The notes beneath the pieces were generated by a model. That model worked only from the letters and a program-made list of their open reading frames with translations. It was not told the DNA's origin and made no database searches. The position numbers and the translations under genes are program-made. This document shows positions 44,633-54,852 of a stretch of DNA of 64,000 nucleotides, piece by piece. Positions within the stretch are counted from its first letter, which is position 1, and each line of letters opens with the position of its first letter. The stretch is from Prosthecobacter dejongeii. GTDB taxonomy: Bacteria; Verrucomicrobiota; Verrucomicrobiia; Verrucomicrobiales; Verrucomicrobiaceae. The stretch is from assembly GCF_014203045.1 (NCBI RefSeq), contig NZ_JACHIF010000006.1, positions 124,001 to 188,000 on the forward strand. Direction: 5' to 3'.

Positions 44633-47401
44633 ATGAAAAAAATATTCCTCTCCGCGCTTTTGGCGCTGGGTACTTTGGGCAGCGGCCAAGCGGCCAATCT
44701 TTACTCCAGTAACCTGGGTAACGGTGTTTCTCTCGATGGCAACCTCGCTGGCATCGCTTCCGGCACGGTGCGTTTTGGTGTCTTCCCAGACAACTATGAC
44801 TTCGCCGCCAATGTCTCCGACTTTACAGCTCTGGACGCAGCCTTTATCCAGGTGGCTTCCTTCAGCGGTGACCTCAGTGTCAATGCGATCAACGGATTCT
44901 ACCAGCAGGCCATCAGCTATGATTCATCCATCAGCTATGAAGGCACCTCTTACGCCTCTGGCATCGCAGGTAAAAAAGTTTACATCTGGATTCTGAACAG
45001 CGTGAACCCTGAAGAAGTGACGCAGCAGCTCATCGCTTCCTCCAACCAGACTTGGGCCGCAGCAGATGCCGTGGTAGCAGACACCTTCGCCTCCCCCGAT
45101 AGCGGCGTGGCAGGTCTCACCTTCCACGTTGGCAGCGCAGGCGGTGCAGACATCGGCGCAGGTGCAGCTTCTCACGTGCTGGGTGGTGCTCAGACAGCCG
45201 TCACGGAAGTGACGCTGGCTGTGGCTCCAGCCGGTGTGGTCAATGCAGGGACAGCCGTCACCTTCACGGCCACCACAGACGGTTCCCCAGTGAAGACCTT
45301 CAAGTGGCGCAAAAACGGAGTCATCATCCCGAACCAGTCTGCTAGCAGCCTGGTGCTCGCGACCTCGGTGGCCCAAGACACCGGCGTCTATGACGTCCTT
45401 GTCAGCAACAACTTGGCCACCGATGTGCCAAGTAACACCGTTTCTCTGACGGTCAATACGCCGAAGCCAACGATCCTTACTCAGCCTCTTTCCACCGTCC
45501 TCGCTGTCGGTGATACCCTGGAGCTGAATACCGAAGCCGTGGCGACTGGCAATCTTCAGTTCCAGTGGAAAAAAGGTGCCAACATCGCCGGTGCGACCAC
45601 CAAAGAGCTGGTGCTGCCAAACATGAGCCTCGCCCAGGCCGGTGCTTACACCGTGAGTGTGACCAATGCCCCTGGCGCTGGCACAGGCACCGTCACGAGC
45701 GCTAAGGCGGAAGTCGTCGTCGTTGATAAAACTCCAGCCGTGGTCGCTAGCGCTGTCGGTGGCAATGTCTCCCTCACCACGCTGACCGCAGGTAAGGTGC
45801 AGAGCTTCCAGTGGTTCAAAGTGGGCGACATCAATGCCCTGCAGAATGGCACCAAATACTCCGGTGTCACCACCAAGACCCTCCTCGTACGCAGTGTCCA
45901 GGAAGCTGACTCAGGCGATTATTTCTGCGTCATCACCTCTGGCACGGACAGTGAGAACTCCGGTATCCGCACCCTCAATGTCTTTACCCAGGCTCCTGAG
46001 CTGGATGCAGCAGCCGTGGCTCTCATGCCAGATGCTGAAATCGGCTCCACATACTTCTTCAGTGTCCCAGTTCTCGGGGGTGCTGTGAAGGCTCCTCTCA
46101 CCTACGCTGCTCGTGGTCTCCCAGCAGGTCTGAAGATTGATGCCAAGACCGGCCTCATCAGTGGTCGCCCGACCAAAGCCGCACAGAACATCTCCGTCAC
46201 CCTGACGGTGACAAACCGCGCTGGCACGGATACCGAAACGGTCGTCATCAATGTCAACGCCTCTCCTGAACTGGCTGGTTTGGCTGGTAGCTACGTCGGC
46301 CCGATCGATCGCAACACCGACTCTGGTCTGCCTGGTGCAGAGCTGGGTGGTCGTTTTGAACTGACCGTCTCCACTCTCGGTGCTTTGACTGGCAAGCTTT
46401 ACCTGGGCGCTGTCACGCTGCCTGTGAAGGGCTTCCTGGAACTCAATGACGATGTCCCATATGCCTCGTTTGCCGTGGCTCGCACGGGTGGCCTCACTCC
46501 CCTGTTGGTCGGTTTTGAAATCGAAGGCGACAACCTCGTCAACGGCTTTATCAGCGACACCGAGAACGACGTGAACTTTGATGGTTATCGCAATGTTTTC
46601 AGCACCAAGCTCAATCCTGCCGACGACTACAAAGGTCTCTACAATTTCGCGATTGGCTTTGAAGAAGGCAATGCCAATATCGGAGAGGCCTCCGTGCCCC
46701 AGGGCGCTGGTTTTGGCTCCTTCACCGTCGCTGCAGATGGTAAGCTGAGCATCAAAGGCAAAACTGCCGATGGCGAAGCTTTCACCACCTCTTCCTTCGT
46801 GAGCCCAACAGGGGATGTCTTCCTCTTCCAGACTCTCTACAAGACCGTCACGAAAGGTTCCATCCATGGTCGCCTGATCATTGACTCCACGAACGACAAC
46901 CTCATCGAAGGCACGGCGACTCAAAACCGTCCTTTCGACATCTCGGCCAAACAGCGCACCTACGCTGCCGGCTTCTCCATCACTGATCCTGCGGAAGCCT
47001 ACGTGATCCTGGGTGGCCTCTATGTGGCTCCTGTTTCACCGCTGGTGCTGCTGAACAAGGCTGCCAATACGAACGTGGAACTCAGCCTCACTGGTGGTGC
47101 AGATGCCTCCGCGGCTGAAGCCCTGGTCACCTTGCAGGCGGCTAACAAAATCCTCGTTGGTACGAATACCGCCAAGACGAAGCTGGCCATCAATGCGAAG
47201 ACCGGTCTCATCACCGGCAGCTTTGCACTGACGGATAAGCGCGCTGGCAAGTTCGAAGGCGTGGTCATCCCTGAAGGCAGCAACCTCATCGGTCTGGGTT
47301 ACTACATCCTTCCAGAAGCCACCCCGACCATCACCACTTCGAAAATCCTCTCGGGTCTCATGAGCCTGGATGTTCCTGCAGCTCCTCCTGCTCTTGACTA
47401 A
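44633..47401 (+). CDS. Secreted Ig-domain surface protein
   Basis: This 922-residue protein has a signal peptide (about 1-20). A small N-terminal domain is followed by Ig-like repeats (about 190-450; motifs FKWRKNGVIIPNQSAS, QFQWKKGANIAGAT, FQWFKVGDINALQ). A putative-Ig/cadherin-like module is at about 455-545 (RGLPAGLKIDAKTGLISGRP). The last 380 residues are beta-rich and related to the central part of the 1447-3786 protein. No anchor is evident. It is likely a matrix or attachment component. Confidence 0.8.
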   Translation: MKKIFLSALLALGTLGSGQAANLYSSNLGNGVSLDGNLAGIASGTVRFGVFPDNYDFAANVSDFTALDAAFIQVASFSGDLSVNAINGFYQQAISYDSSISYEGTSYASGIAGKKVYIWILNSVNPEEVTQQLIASSNQTWAAADAVVADTFASPDSGVAGLTFHVGSAGGADIGAGAASHVLGGAQTAVTEVTLAVAPAGVVNAGTAVTFTATTDGSPVKTFKWRKNGVIIPNQSASSLVLATSVAQDTGVYDVLVSNNLATDVPSNTVSLTVNTPKPTILTQPLSTVLAVGDTLELNTEAVATGNLQFQWKKGANIAGATTKELVLPNMSLAQAGAYTVSVTNAPGAGTGTVTSAKAEVVVVDKTPAVVASAVGGNVSLTTLTAGKVQSFQWFKVGDINALQNGTKYSGVTTKTLLVRSVQEADSGDYFCVITSGTDSENSGIRTLNVFTQAPELDAAAVALMPDAEIGSTYFFSVPVLGGAVKAPLTYAARGLPAGLKIDAKTGLISGRPTKAAQNISVTLTVTNRAGTDTETVVINVNASPELAGLAGSYVGPIDRNTDSGLPGAELGGRFELTVSTLGALTGKLYLGAVTLPVKGFLELNDDVPYASFAVARTGGLTPLLVGFEIEGDNLVNGFISDTENDVNFDGYRNVFSTKLNPADDYKGLYNFAIGFEEGNANIGEASVPQGAGFGSFTVAADGKLSIKGKTADGEAFTTSSFVSPTGDVFLFQTLYKTVTKGSIHGRLIIDSTNDNLIEGTATQNRPFDISAKQRTYAAGFSITDPAEAYVILGGLYVAPVSPLVLLNKAANTNVELSLTGGADASAAEALVTLQAANKILVGTNTAKTKLAINAKTGLITGSFALTDKRAGKFEGVVIPEGSNLIGLGYYILPEATPTITTSKILSGLMSLDVPAAPPALD

Positions 47402-47445
47402 TCCTGATCGAAGAAACTGACGACGAACTCCCCATTTATTCCTTT

Positions 47446-49404
47446 ATGAAGCTACCCAATCTGAAAGCCTTCGGTCTCGCCTGCGCGGCCCTCGGCTGTG
47501 CCTTCAGCACGGCGCGTGCTGATATCATCGAGATCAGCGGCAACATTGCCTCCGACACTCGTTTTACACGTGACAACGTGTATGTGATCACACGGGTCAT
47601 TTACGTCCTGCCTCCAGCCAAACTCACCGTCGAACCCGGCACCGTCATTCGTGCTCTTAGCTCCACGGTGACTGGTTTTACCAATAGCCCGGGTTCCATC
47701 GTGGTGACTCGCGGTGCGAAGATCATCGGAAACGGCACCGTGGATGATCCGATCATCTTCACCTCCGTGGATGACACCTTCGTTCCTGGTGGTGCCAATA
47801 CCATCCCAGTCAACGTGACTGGAAACGCCGGGACTGTCGCCATTGCTCCCAAGGATTATTCTGTCTCAGGTCCTCAGTTCTCGAACGCCTTCGCCTATTC
47901 CAAAGAATGCGGTGGTTTGGTGCTTTTGGGTCGCAGCCCTCTGGGTTATGACAGTGATGGGGATGCAAGCAACCTCCAGTGGAACGGCACCGCTCACAGT
48001 GTTGACACCATCGCTTATCCAAATCTTTTCACGAAGACAACTGGAAACGGCACTGGCTTTGCTTTGATCGAAGGTCTGACTTCCACCACGACGACTCTGG
48101 CTACGCCATTTGACGCGGATGGTGCAGGCACTGTCTTTGCTCCTGATACTGCATTTCCTGTGGGTTTCTTCGGCGGCGTGGATGAAAACGATAACAGTGG
48201 TGTTATTCGTTTCTGGTCCCACCGCTACGGTGGTTTCAACCTCACAGGTAACAACGAAATCAACGGCGTCACCCTGGGTGGCGTGGGCCGCGGCACGGTC
48301 ATGGAATTCCAAGAAGTCGCTCAGAACGCGGATGACGGCTTTGAGTGGTTCGGTGGTTATGTCAATGCTCGTTACTTGGCCTCTGTTCTCAATGGCGATG
48401 ATGCCTTCGACGGTGACTTCGGTTACTCGGGTAACCTTCAGCACTTGTTTGGTATCAATGACAATGAAACCTACGTCCGTAGCGGCTACGGTGAAAATAC
48501 CCTCATCGGTCGTAACACCGCTGCTGTGAGTGACAAGATGGTCGAGTGGGATGGTTCTGAAAACAACCTTCTTGGGGTGACTCCAGAGACAGACTCTCGC
48601 ACATTCAACTTCACCTTCATCGGTAACAAAGATGCCACAGGTGGTTTGCCAACTGGCAATGACAGTTCCCTTAACCTGCTGCAAGGAACATCTGCTCAGT
48701 GGTCCAACGGGATCTCTGAAGACATCTTTGCTGCCGTGGTTTTAATCAGCAACTCCATCACGGCCTCCAGCAATAACGTGAACGGCACAGACGGCGATGT
48801 GTTTAACCTGCTGTATTTCAATATCGGCACGGTGAGCTCGGGTGCGGATGCAAACAACGACCTCACCACCGTCACTGCTGCTCCGATCTCTCAGTTGCGT
48901 GCTAAAGGCCACGCCACCAAAAATGGCCTGGACCCACGCCTGGTGAATGATACAGACGTCGGCAGCATCGCTCGTGATTTCACGATGGCGCTGCCTTCCC
49001 GAGTCGGAGTTACAGACTTCTTCTCCCCCATCCGTTATCGCGGTGCGATGCGCGACAACAACTGGCTCTTTGGCTGGACCTGGACCCACGCTACGGAACT
49101 GATGACCACCACCAATGTGGATCGCCCTCGCGTCACCCTGGCTGTCTCTGGAGCAACGGTTTCCGTTTCCTTCGCGGCAGATATGGATGAAACCTCTGGT
49201 GCTGATAAAGTACTCTACGTGATCGAACGCTCCGTTGATGGTCGCGTTTGGGCACCGATCGGCACTGTTCAGGACAACTCCACAGTGGATGCTCCTAACC
49301 AAGTGTTTGCTGACAGCAATGCAGCCGCTGGTCAGATCACCGTGGCGGACGCTGCCTACGCCTACACAGGCAGCCCAGTCCATTACCGCGTGATCCCTCA
49401 GTAA
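47446..49404 (+). CDS. Secreted beta-helix protein
   Basis: This 652-residue protein has a signal peptide (about 1-25). The start DNVYVITRVIYVLPPAKLTVEPGTVIR is typical of right-handed beta-helix proteins. Asp/Asn/Gly-rich segments follow (FDGDFGYSGN, GGVDENDNSG) that could bind calcium. Similar proteins occur beside TonB-dependent receptors in Bacteroidota and Verrucomicrobiota. The gap of 44 bases to the Ig gene and a strong terminator after the stop suggest it ends the 43557-49404 transcript. Confidence 0.75.
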   Translation: MKLPNLKAFGLACAALGCAFSTARADIIEISGNIASDTRFTRDNVYVITRVIYVLPPAKLTVEPGTVIRALSSTVTGFTNSPGSIVVTRGAKIIGNGTVDDPIIFTSVDDTFVPGGANTIPVNVTGNAGTVAIAPKDYSVSGPQFSNAFAYSKECGGLVLLGRSPLGYDSDGDASNLQWNGTAHSVDTIAYPNLFTKTTGNGTGFALIEGLTSTTTTLATPFDADGAGTVFAPDTAFPVGFFGGVDENDNSGVIRFWSHRYGGFNLTGNNEINGVTLGGVGRGTVMEFQEVAQNADDGFEWFGGYVNARYLASVLNGDDAFDGDFGYSGNLQHLFGINDNETYVRSGYGENTLIGRNTAAVSDKMVEWDGSENNLLGVTPETDSRTFNFTFIGNKDATGGLPTGNDSSLNLLQGTSAQWSNGISEDIFAAVVLISNSITASSNNVNGTDGDVFNLLYFNIGTVSSGADANNDLTTVTAAPISQLRAKGHATKNGLDPRLVNDTDVGSIARDFTMALPSRVGVTDFFSPIRYRGAMRDNNWLFGWTWTHATELMTTTNVDRPRVTLAVSGATVSVSFAADMDETSGADKVLYVIERSVDGRVWAPIGTVQDNSTVDAPNQVFADSNAAAGQITVADAAYAYTGSPVHYRVIPQ

Positions 49405-49738
49405 TAGGTATCTCCAGTCTTCCTTAATCAGCGGGGCGATCCACACGGGTCGCCCCGCTTTTTTGGGCCTCGAATGAAGGCTTCCTTGTCAATGCTAGGG
49501 CATCTCTTTCCCCTCCCTTGTTTTTCCCCAGCTCAAACACGGAATGACTCAAGAGCACTGATTGGGTTTGTGACAGATACCTTCACTCAGCCATTTCCCT
49601 GGGGTGAGAGTTGAATCTGACAATCTGTGACAAAACCGTTGAGCGTTAAGTGACTGATTTGTCACCTTAATCAGGTTTCTCCGAAGGCGAGTCACAGCAC
49701 ATATCAAGGCCGCCCACCTAGCCTCGGGCGGTAGATCT
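49405..49738. promoter_or_regulatory. Terminator and upstream region of the repeat-protein/TonB operon
   Basis: No gene is supported here. After the terminator (49429-49464), the stretch contains several TGACA/TGTCA half-sites. These include CTGACA then CTGTGACAAAACCGTTG (49617-49641), which resembles the element at 43354, and TGACTGATTTGTCA (49651). Confidence 0.45.
49429..49464 (+). terminator. Strong intrinsic terminator
   Basis: An 11-bp GC-rich stem (AGCGGGGCGA/TCGCCCCGCT and flanks) is followed by T6, 24 bases after the beta-helix gene stop. Confidence 0.88.
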
Positions 49739-51019
49739 ATGGATTTTCCTTTTGCTATCAGTGACCCTCCAAACCGTGCGTGCCGCCAACGTTCTCTGCG
49801 GGTATGCCTTCAGTGGTGTGGCCCCCTTTTGAGTGTGGCTGCATTGGCTACTAGTTCGATGGTTTTAGGCAGTGAATCGAGTGACGATCTCGTTGCGCGG
49901 CTGGTGCAGGAATCTCAAAAGCATGTGACTCCACGGGATGTCAGCCCCACAGATCCCCTGTATCAAGCTGAAAACTATGCGGTGGGACTGGCGGCTGATG
50001 TGGCAGAATTTAATGTCTGGATGCTGGAAATCATCAAGGCCTATGCAAACCGAGGCGATTTCAACAGCGCTGCTTATTTGGCAAAACGCCTTCCAGGCAG
50101 TGGCAAAGGCACGGCCCATGCAGAAATAGCCGTTTACTTGGCTGCTCTCCCTGGGCGTCAGGCAGAGGCTGAGCCTTACCTCAAAGTGGCTTTGAAAGAA
50201 TTGAACCAAGTTTCAGGTTTGGCCGCAGAACTCATGCGCGCGCGCTGCGCTCTGGCTCTTTATCATCTAGGCCGCAAAGAAGAGGCGGTAAAGATGGAGG
50301 ACGGACTGGGGAAATTAGAGCTTTTGTCCCTCAACACTCAGCTTCAGGCGGCAGACCTTCTTCCCGCCCTCAGCCTGCTGGATGCTAAGAGACTCCTGGT
50401 GACATTGACTGAGCCTGGAAATGATGAGCGAAAAGCACGCTTCTTGTTAGCCTGTGCCCAGCAGCAGTTCAAAAAAGGCAACACTGAACTGGCGCTGCCA
50501 TTTTTAGAAGAGATCGGCACCATGTCCATGGAAGCTGGGCTGCCTTCTGCGCAGCGGGTGCTTTTGGATCTCGCCCGCACAGCGCATGCGGGTGGGCAGG
50601 CTAAGCTGGCTAACAAGAGCATGAATCTCTTTTTGAAATGCTGTGAGGCCTACTCGGACAACGTGGAGTGGAAGGCTCTCTTTTTGGCCTCGGCCTCGGA
50701 AGTTTTGGTGGATTGGAAGCGCCCTGACGAAGCACGTGCTTGGCTGAAGGTGGCGGAAGCGGCGATTCCTAAAATCTTTGTCATGGAGGCACCAGCCGCC
50801 ATGCTGCTCATCGCCCAGCAGCGCGAGAGACTGGACGGCGCTGCCGCTGCGGAGCCTATCTTGCTGGCCGTGGCACGTGCAGGTCGTTCTCACGCCCATC
50901 CGCGCTTCTTGGCTGAGACAGCGGTGCGGCTCTGCCTGCACTACAATACCCTTTCACGCCCCGTGTCTGCGGAAGTGACTCAAATTCTGAATCCAGCAGA
51001 TGTGGAGGTGAAGGATTGA
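49739..51019 (+). CDS. Exported helical-repeat (TPR-like) protein
   Basis: This 426-residue protein has a late N-terminal hydrophobic segment (about 28-45, CGPLLSVAALATSSMVLG) and then TPR-like helices to the end (AYANRGDFNSAAYLAKRLPG, ADLLPALSLLDAKRLLVTL). No family beyond helical repeats is recognised. It overlaps or nearly abuts the TonB receptor gene. Such pairing suggests an envelope accessory protein for the receptor. Confidence 0.65.
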   Translation: MDFPFAISDPPNRACRQRSLRVCLQWCGPLLSVAALATSSMVLGSESSDDLVARLVQESQKHVTPRDVSPTDPLYQAENYAVGLAADVAEFNVWMLEIIKAYANRGDFNSAAYLAKRLPGSGKGTAHAEIAVYLAALPGRQAEAEPYLKVALKELNQVSGLAAELMRARCALALYHLGRKEEAVKMEDGLGKLELLSLNTQLQAADLLPALSLLDAKRLLVTLTEPGNDERKARFLLACAQQQFKKGNTELALPFLEEIGTMSMEAGLPSAQRVLLDLARTAHAGGQAKLANKSMNLFLKCCEAYSDNVEWKALFLASASEVLVDWKRPDEARAWLKVAEAAIPKIFVMEAPAAMLLIAQQRERLDGAAAAEPILLAVARAGRSHAHPRFLAETAVRLCLHYNTLSRPVSAEVTQILNPADVEVKD

Positions 51020-51021
51020 AG

Positions 51022-54000
51022 ATGATGGCGCGGTGCTTATACTTGATCGTCGTTTTTTCTCTGTGGCTGGGGAGCGGTGACTTGCATGCGCAAGGGGCCA
51101 ACGGGGGCCTGCGTGGCAGCGTCCAAGATGCGGACTTTTACGTGCCTCTTCCTGGTGTCTCCGTGCAGCTCGAAGGCACAGGCTTTGCCGCAACGACAGA
51201 TGAAAATGGTAACTTTTTCATCAACAATTTACCCCCTGGACAGTATGCCTTGTTGGCCACGGGTGGCGGTTTCATCCGCGAGCGCAAGACGGGCATCGTC
51301 GTGACACCCGGTAGCGTCAGTGAAGCTTCTTTGAGCCTCACGGCTGAGGTGGTGGAATTGGATGAGTTTGTGGTTTCGGCAGAGGAATTGGTGGACACGA
51401 GTTCCTCGGTTTCTTCGTTGACGTTGCGCACAGAAATGAAAAGCTTTGGTGATGTCTTGGGCGCTAAGTTCATCACGCAGTCCGGTGCAAGTGATGCCGC
51501 AAAGCTGCTGGCCAAAACGACCGGCGTGAACGTGGCTGATGGTAAATTTGTCGTCGTTCGTGGTCTCAATGACCGCTACAACGTCGTGAGTTTGAATTCC
51601 TTGCGCGTGCCCAGTTCTGACCCTGACCGCCGTGCCGTGGCTCTGGATCTTTTCCCCAGCGCGGTGATTGAAGACGTGCGCACGAGCAAAACTTTCGTGC
51701 CAGATTTGAATGGTGAGTCCACCGGTGGCACGATCAATATCATCACCAAGTCCGTGCCGGAGGAAGACTTCGTCAAATTCAAGGTGGGCACAGGTTACAA
51801 CACTCAGTCCACAGGCAATGATAAGTTTTTAAGTTACAAAGGTGGTGGCACAGGGACTTTCGGCACAGCGGATTCTCGCAGGCTGCCAGACTTCATCAAA
51901 TCTGCGGACTTGCCGGATCTGCTGGACCAGTCTGCTGGCGGCGTGGGAGATGGCCTGACTCGCACGGACAATCCGATTCGCCTTTTCAGCCAAAAAGCCA
52001 ACGATGCCCTGAGCCCGGTGATGGGAACGCAAGAGGTGAGTGCCCCGGTGGACTTCACACTGGAAGCCAGCATGGGCCACAGGACCGAGTTCATGGGTGC
52101 ACCTGCGGGTATCACCATCGCTGCGGATTATTCGAAAAAATACATCTACAATGATGACGACCAGATCGGGCGTTACTTTTTCAATGGTCTCGGGCTGCCC
52201 AATGCGGGGGAGGTGCAGATCCTCCGTCGTCAATCGACCGTGCGCTCAGGACAAGAGACCATGCGTGCAGGCCTTCTCGTCTCAGCCGGGATTGAGCCTG
52301 AAGAAGGCAGCGAGATTGTCTTCACCTACTTCTTTAATCGAGTGGCAGAGGATCGCGCTACCTTACAGTACGGGCTCGTGGATGACAGCATCATCAATGC
52401 TGATGAAAGAGATTATCGAGAGTCGATTACCTACACGGAGCGCGAGTTGAAGGTGATGCAACTCGCCGGTAAACACGAGGAAATGATCAATGGCAAAGAC
52501 CTGAAAGTGGAATGGGGCCTGGCCTACAACCAGTCTTCCCAGCTTGAGCCCGACCACCGTTTTGTCAGAGGCTTGTACAACGTGAACAATGGCTCCTATG
52601 GCGTTTTCCCTGGCGTGCCTACCGTGCCTGAGTTCCAGCGCATCTGGCGCGAATTGCATGATCAAAACTACTCGGGTCGGTTCGACATCACGACGGATCT
52701 TTTTGAGGGGGCTGACGAGGAGCGGATTCAATTGAAATTCGGCGGCTTCCTGGATGTGAGCAATCGAGAGTTCCGTTCGGATTCATTTGCTTACCGTCGC
52801 GGGTCCGAAAACATCAGTTTCCCAAATCCGCTGAAGCCCGGATTTCCTGGAGCAACGTGGGGAGATGAGTTTTTGTCTGGCAATGCCCCTGTGGGCTCTG
52901 ACCCCGATGGAATCCTAAACAATGGCCCGCTGACCAGCGTCCGGCAGTTTACATATCTCTACCGCTCGAACGATGCGGAAATGTACTCCGCTTCCCAGCT
53001 TTTGGCCGCAGGTTACGCGACGTTAGACTTTGATCTCGGGCCGAGCTTGAACATCAGCTTGGGCGGCCGTGTGGAGACGACGGATATTGATATCCAGTCC
53101 ACCCCCATCTACCTCTACCCTGAGGAGCAGTTGCGCTTTGCTTTGCTCAGTGAGGCAGGCCGTGCAGACCCGGTGCTCACTCAGTTGTTGAATGCCGCTT
53201 TTGAAGGGAATGTGGATGCTCAAAATGATCCGCGCATCACGGAAAGAAGTCGCGCTATCATCGCCGAGCAGCACTTTTTGCCCGCCCTCTCCGCGAACTG
53301 GGAGATGTCCGATACCATGCGAGTACGCTCTTCGGTGGCGCGCACGGTGGCTCGGCCATCGTTTAAAGAGTTGGCTCCGGTTATTTTCCTCAATGTGGAA
53401 TCTGGGGATATCTTTGTCGGGAACGTGGATCTCGAACTTTCCACCATTATGAACTACGATGCCCGGTGGGAGTGGTATCCGACTCCCGGCAGCTTGCTCG
53501 GCGTCAGTTTCTTTGCCAAGCGCATCAACAAACCCATCGAACTCTCGCAGGAAAGTGGCAATGTGGACATCATCCGTTATGTGAACTCGGTCGAAGGTTC
53601 GGTGTATGGCTTGGAGCTCGAGTTGCAGCGGGACTTGGGTTTCATCGGGGAACCTCTTCGCCACTTTTCGTTAGGGGCGAACTATTCGTATATCCAGTCT
53701 CAGGCAACTCGACCGGACTTTGTCACCACCGGCGGCACGGTGGAGGATCCTGCGACGGTTCCGAGCCTCTTTGGCAAAAGCCGTCGCTTGCAGGGGCAGC
53801 CTGACTACATCGTGAATTTTAACCTGACGTATGACAATCCAGAATACCCATTGTCTTACGGCGCGTTTTTGAATATCACCGGCCCTCAGCTTTTTGCGGT
53901 GGGTGGGCGGCCTGAGGATCCGGATGTCTTTCAGGAACCCTTCACCACGCTGGACCTGGGCGTCACCTACAAAGTGGCCAAAAACGCCCGCATGAGCCTG

Positions 54001-54120
54001 CGCGCCCAAAACGTGCTCAATGCCCAAGTGACTCGCTACTTCAATAACCAAGGGCGCCCGATTCACTCCACCCGGCAGACGGGTATCGGTTTTTCCCTCA
54101 GCATGACGGTGGACTGGTGA
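51022..54120 (+). CDS. TonB-dependent receptor with N-terminal carboxypeptidase-like domain
   Basis: This 1032-residue outer-membrane receptor has a signal peptide (about 1-20). A CarboxypepD_reg-like beta-sandwich follows (about 25-110; GGLRGSVQDADFYVPLPGVSVQL). The plug domain (about 130-250) has DGKFVVVRGLNDRYN, and the barrel ends in GIGFSLSMTVDW with a terminal aromatic. The substrate could be a siderophore, vitamin, glycan or peptide; none is shown. ATG 51022 is preferred over TTG 51016 because AAGGA lies 6 bases upstream. It follows the helical-repeat gene directly. Confidence 0.9.
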   Translation: MMARCLYLIVVFSLWLGSGDLHAQGANGGLRGSVQDADFYVPLPGVSVQLEGTGFAATTDENGNFFINNLPPGQYALLATGGGFIRERKTGIVVTPGSVSEASLSLTAEVVELDEFVVSAEELVDTSSSVSSLTLRTEMKSFGDVLGAKFITQSGASDAAKLLAKTTGVNVADGKFVVVRGLNDRYNVVSLNSLRVPSSDPDRRAVALDLFPSAVIEDVRTSKTFVPDLNGESTGGTINIITKSVPEEDFVKFKVGTGYNTQSTGNDKFLSYKGGGTGTFGTADSRRLPDFIKSADLPDLLDQSAGGVGDGLTRTDNPIRLFSQKANDALSPVMGTQEVSAPVDFTLEASMGHRTEFMGAPAGITIAADYSKKYIYNDDDQIGRYFFNGLGLPNAGEVQILRRQSTVRSGQETMRAGLLVSAGIEPEEGSEIVFTYFFNRVAEDRATLQYGLVDDSIINADERDYRESITYTERELKVMQLAGKHEEMINGKDLKVEWGLAYNQSSQLEPDHRFVRGLYNVNNGSYGVFPGVPTVPEFQRIWRELHDQNYSGRFDITTDLFEGADEERIQLKFGGFLDVSNREFRSDSFAYRRGSENISFPNPLKPGFPGATWGDEFLSGNAPVGSDPDGILNNGPLTSVRQFTYLYRSNDAEMYSASQLLAAGYATLDFDLGPSLNISLGGRVETTDIDIQSTPIYLYPEEQLRFALLSEAGRADPVLTQLLNAAFEGNVDAQNDPRITERSRAIIAEQHFLPALSANWEMSDTMRVRSSVARTVARPSFKELAPVIFLNVESGDIFVGNVDLELSTIMNYDARWEWYPTPGSLLGVSFFAKRINKPIELSQESGNVDIIRYVNSVEGSVYGLELELQRDLGFIGEPLRHFSLGANYSYIQSQATRPDFVTTGGTVEDPATVPSLFGKSRRLQGQPDYIVNFNLTYDNPEYPLSYGAFLNITGPQLFAVGGRPEDPDVFQEPFTTLDLGVTYKVAKNARMSLRAQNVLNAQVTRYFNNQGRPIHSTRQTGIGFSLSMTVDW

Positions 54121-54226
54121 GATGTGGGGAATCTGGCACTTCTGAAAAGCTTACAAAGGTATAAAGAGATCCAGAGTTGCCATGTGCAGGTCTTTGGGCA
54201 TGATCCTTGCTCCCCCCTTCCTTCAG

Positions 54227-54754
54227 ATGCCTTTGGTTCCCATCATCTGCCCTCATTGCGAAAAATCCGTGGAAGTTCATGTCACGGATGTCGCCCGTTC
54301 TCGCTCCTGTCCGTCCTGCGGGCAGGCGCTGATGCTGCAGGTGGCAGAGCGTGCGACAGGAGTGAAGCGCAAGGCACTGCTGGTGGGTGAATTGGCACCC
54401 AACCTAGCTTCGCAGGATGCGTTCACGCAGAGGCAGTTCGAGGGAGAAGCCTTTGACCGAATGCGGGCTGACCCTGAGGTGGCCCGCGCCAGTCGCCGCC
54501 TGTCTTTGGGGATCGCGGCGGTGATGTCACTCATTTTATTGGTCACCGTATGCAGCGTGTTCACCCACTGGGGGGCTCGTGCGCAAGCGGCGACTGCGGC
54601 TACTCCTGCTGAGCCGGCCATTGAGGTCAAAGCTGCGGTGCAAAAGCCGCAGCACCTGCCGCCCATGCTTTCTCGCCCACTGGATTTTGAAAAAATCGTC
54701 AAAGAACGTAAGTCAGAATTGGCGCGCCATACGGATTCCAGCTCAGGCGAATAA
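54227..54754 (+). CDS. Zinc-ribbon membrane protein
   Basis: This 175-residue protein has a zinc ribbon at the N terminus: CPHC near residue 7 and CPSC near 27 (ICPHCEKSVEVHVTD, SRSCPSCGQAL). A single membrane helix lies near 93-112 (LGIAAVMSLILLVTVCSVF), with a short tail outside. No specific family is recognised. The start is uncertain, with 54182 and 54200 also possible. It precedes the planctomycete-type module by 98 bases. Confidence 0.6.
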   Translation: MPLVPIICPHCEKSVEVHVTDVARSRSCPSCGQALMLQVAERATGVKRKALLVGELAPNLASQDAFTQRQFEGEAFDRMRADPEVARASRRLSLGIAAVMSLILLVTVCSVFTHWGARAQAATAATPAEPAIEVKAAVQKPQHLPPMLSRPLDFEKIVKERKSELARHTDSSSGE

Positions 54755-54852
54755 AGGTTCAACTCGGAAAAAACTTTTTCCGATTCTGCAAGAAGGGGTT
54801 TTGGCAGGCGTAATCCCCACTGCTCAAGTATAAAACTCCTCCTCCCTGCGCC

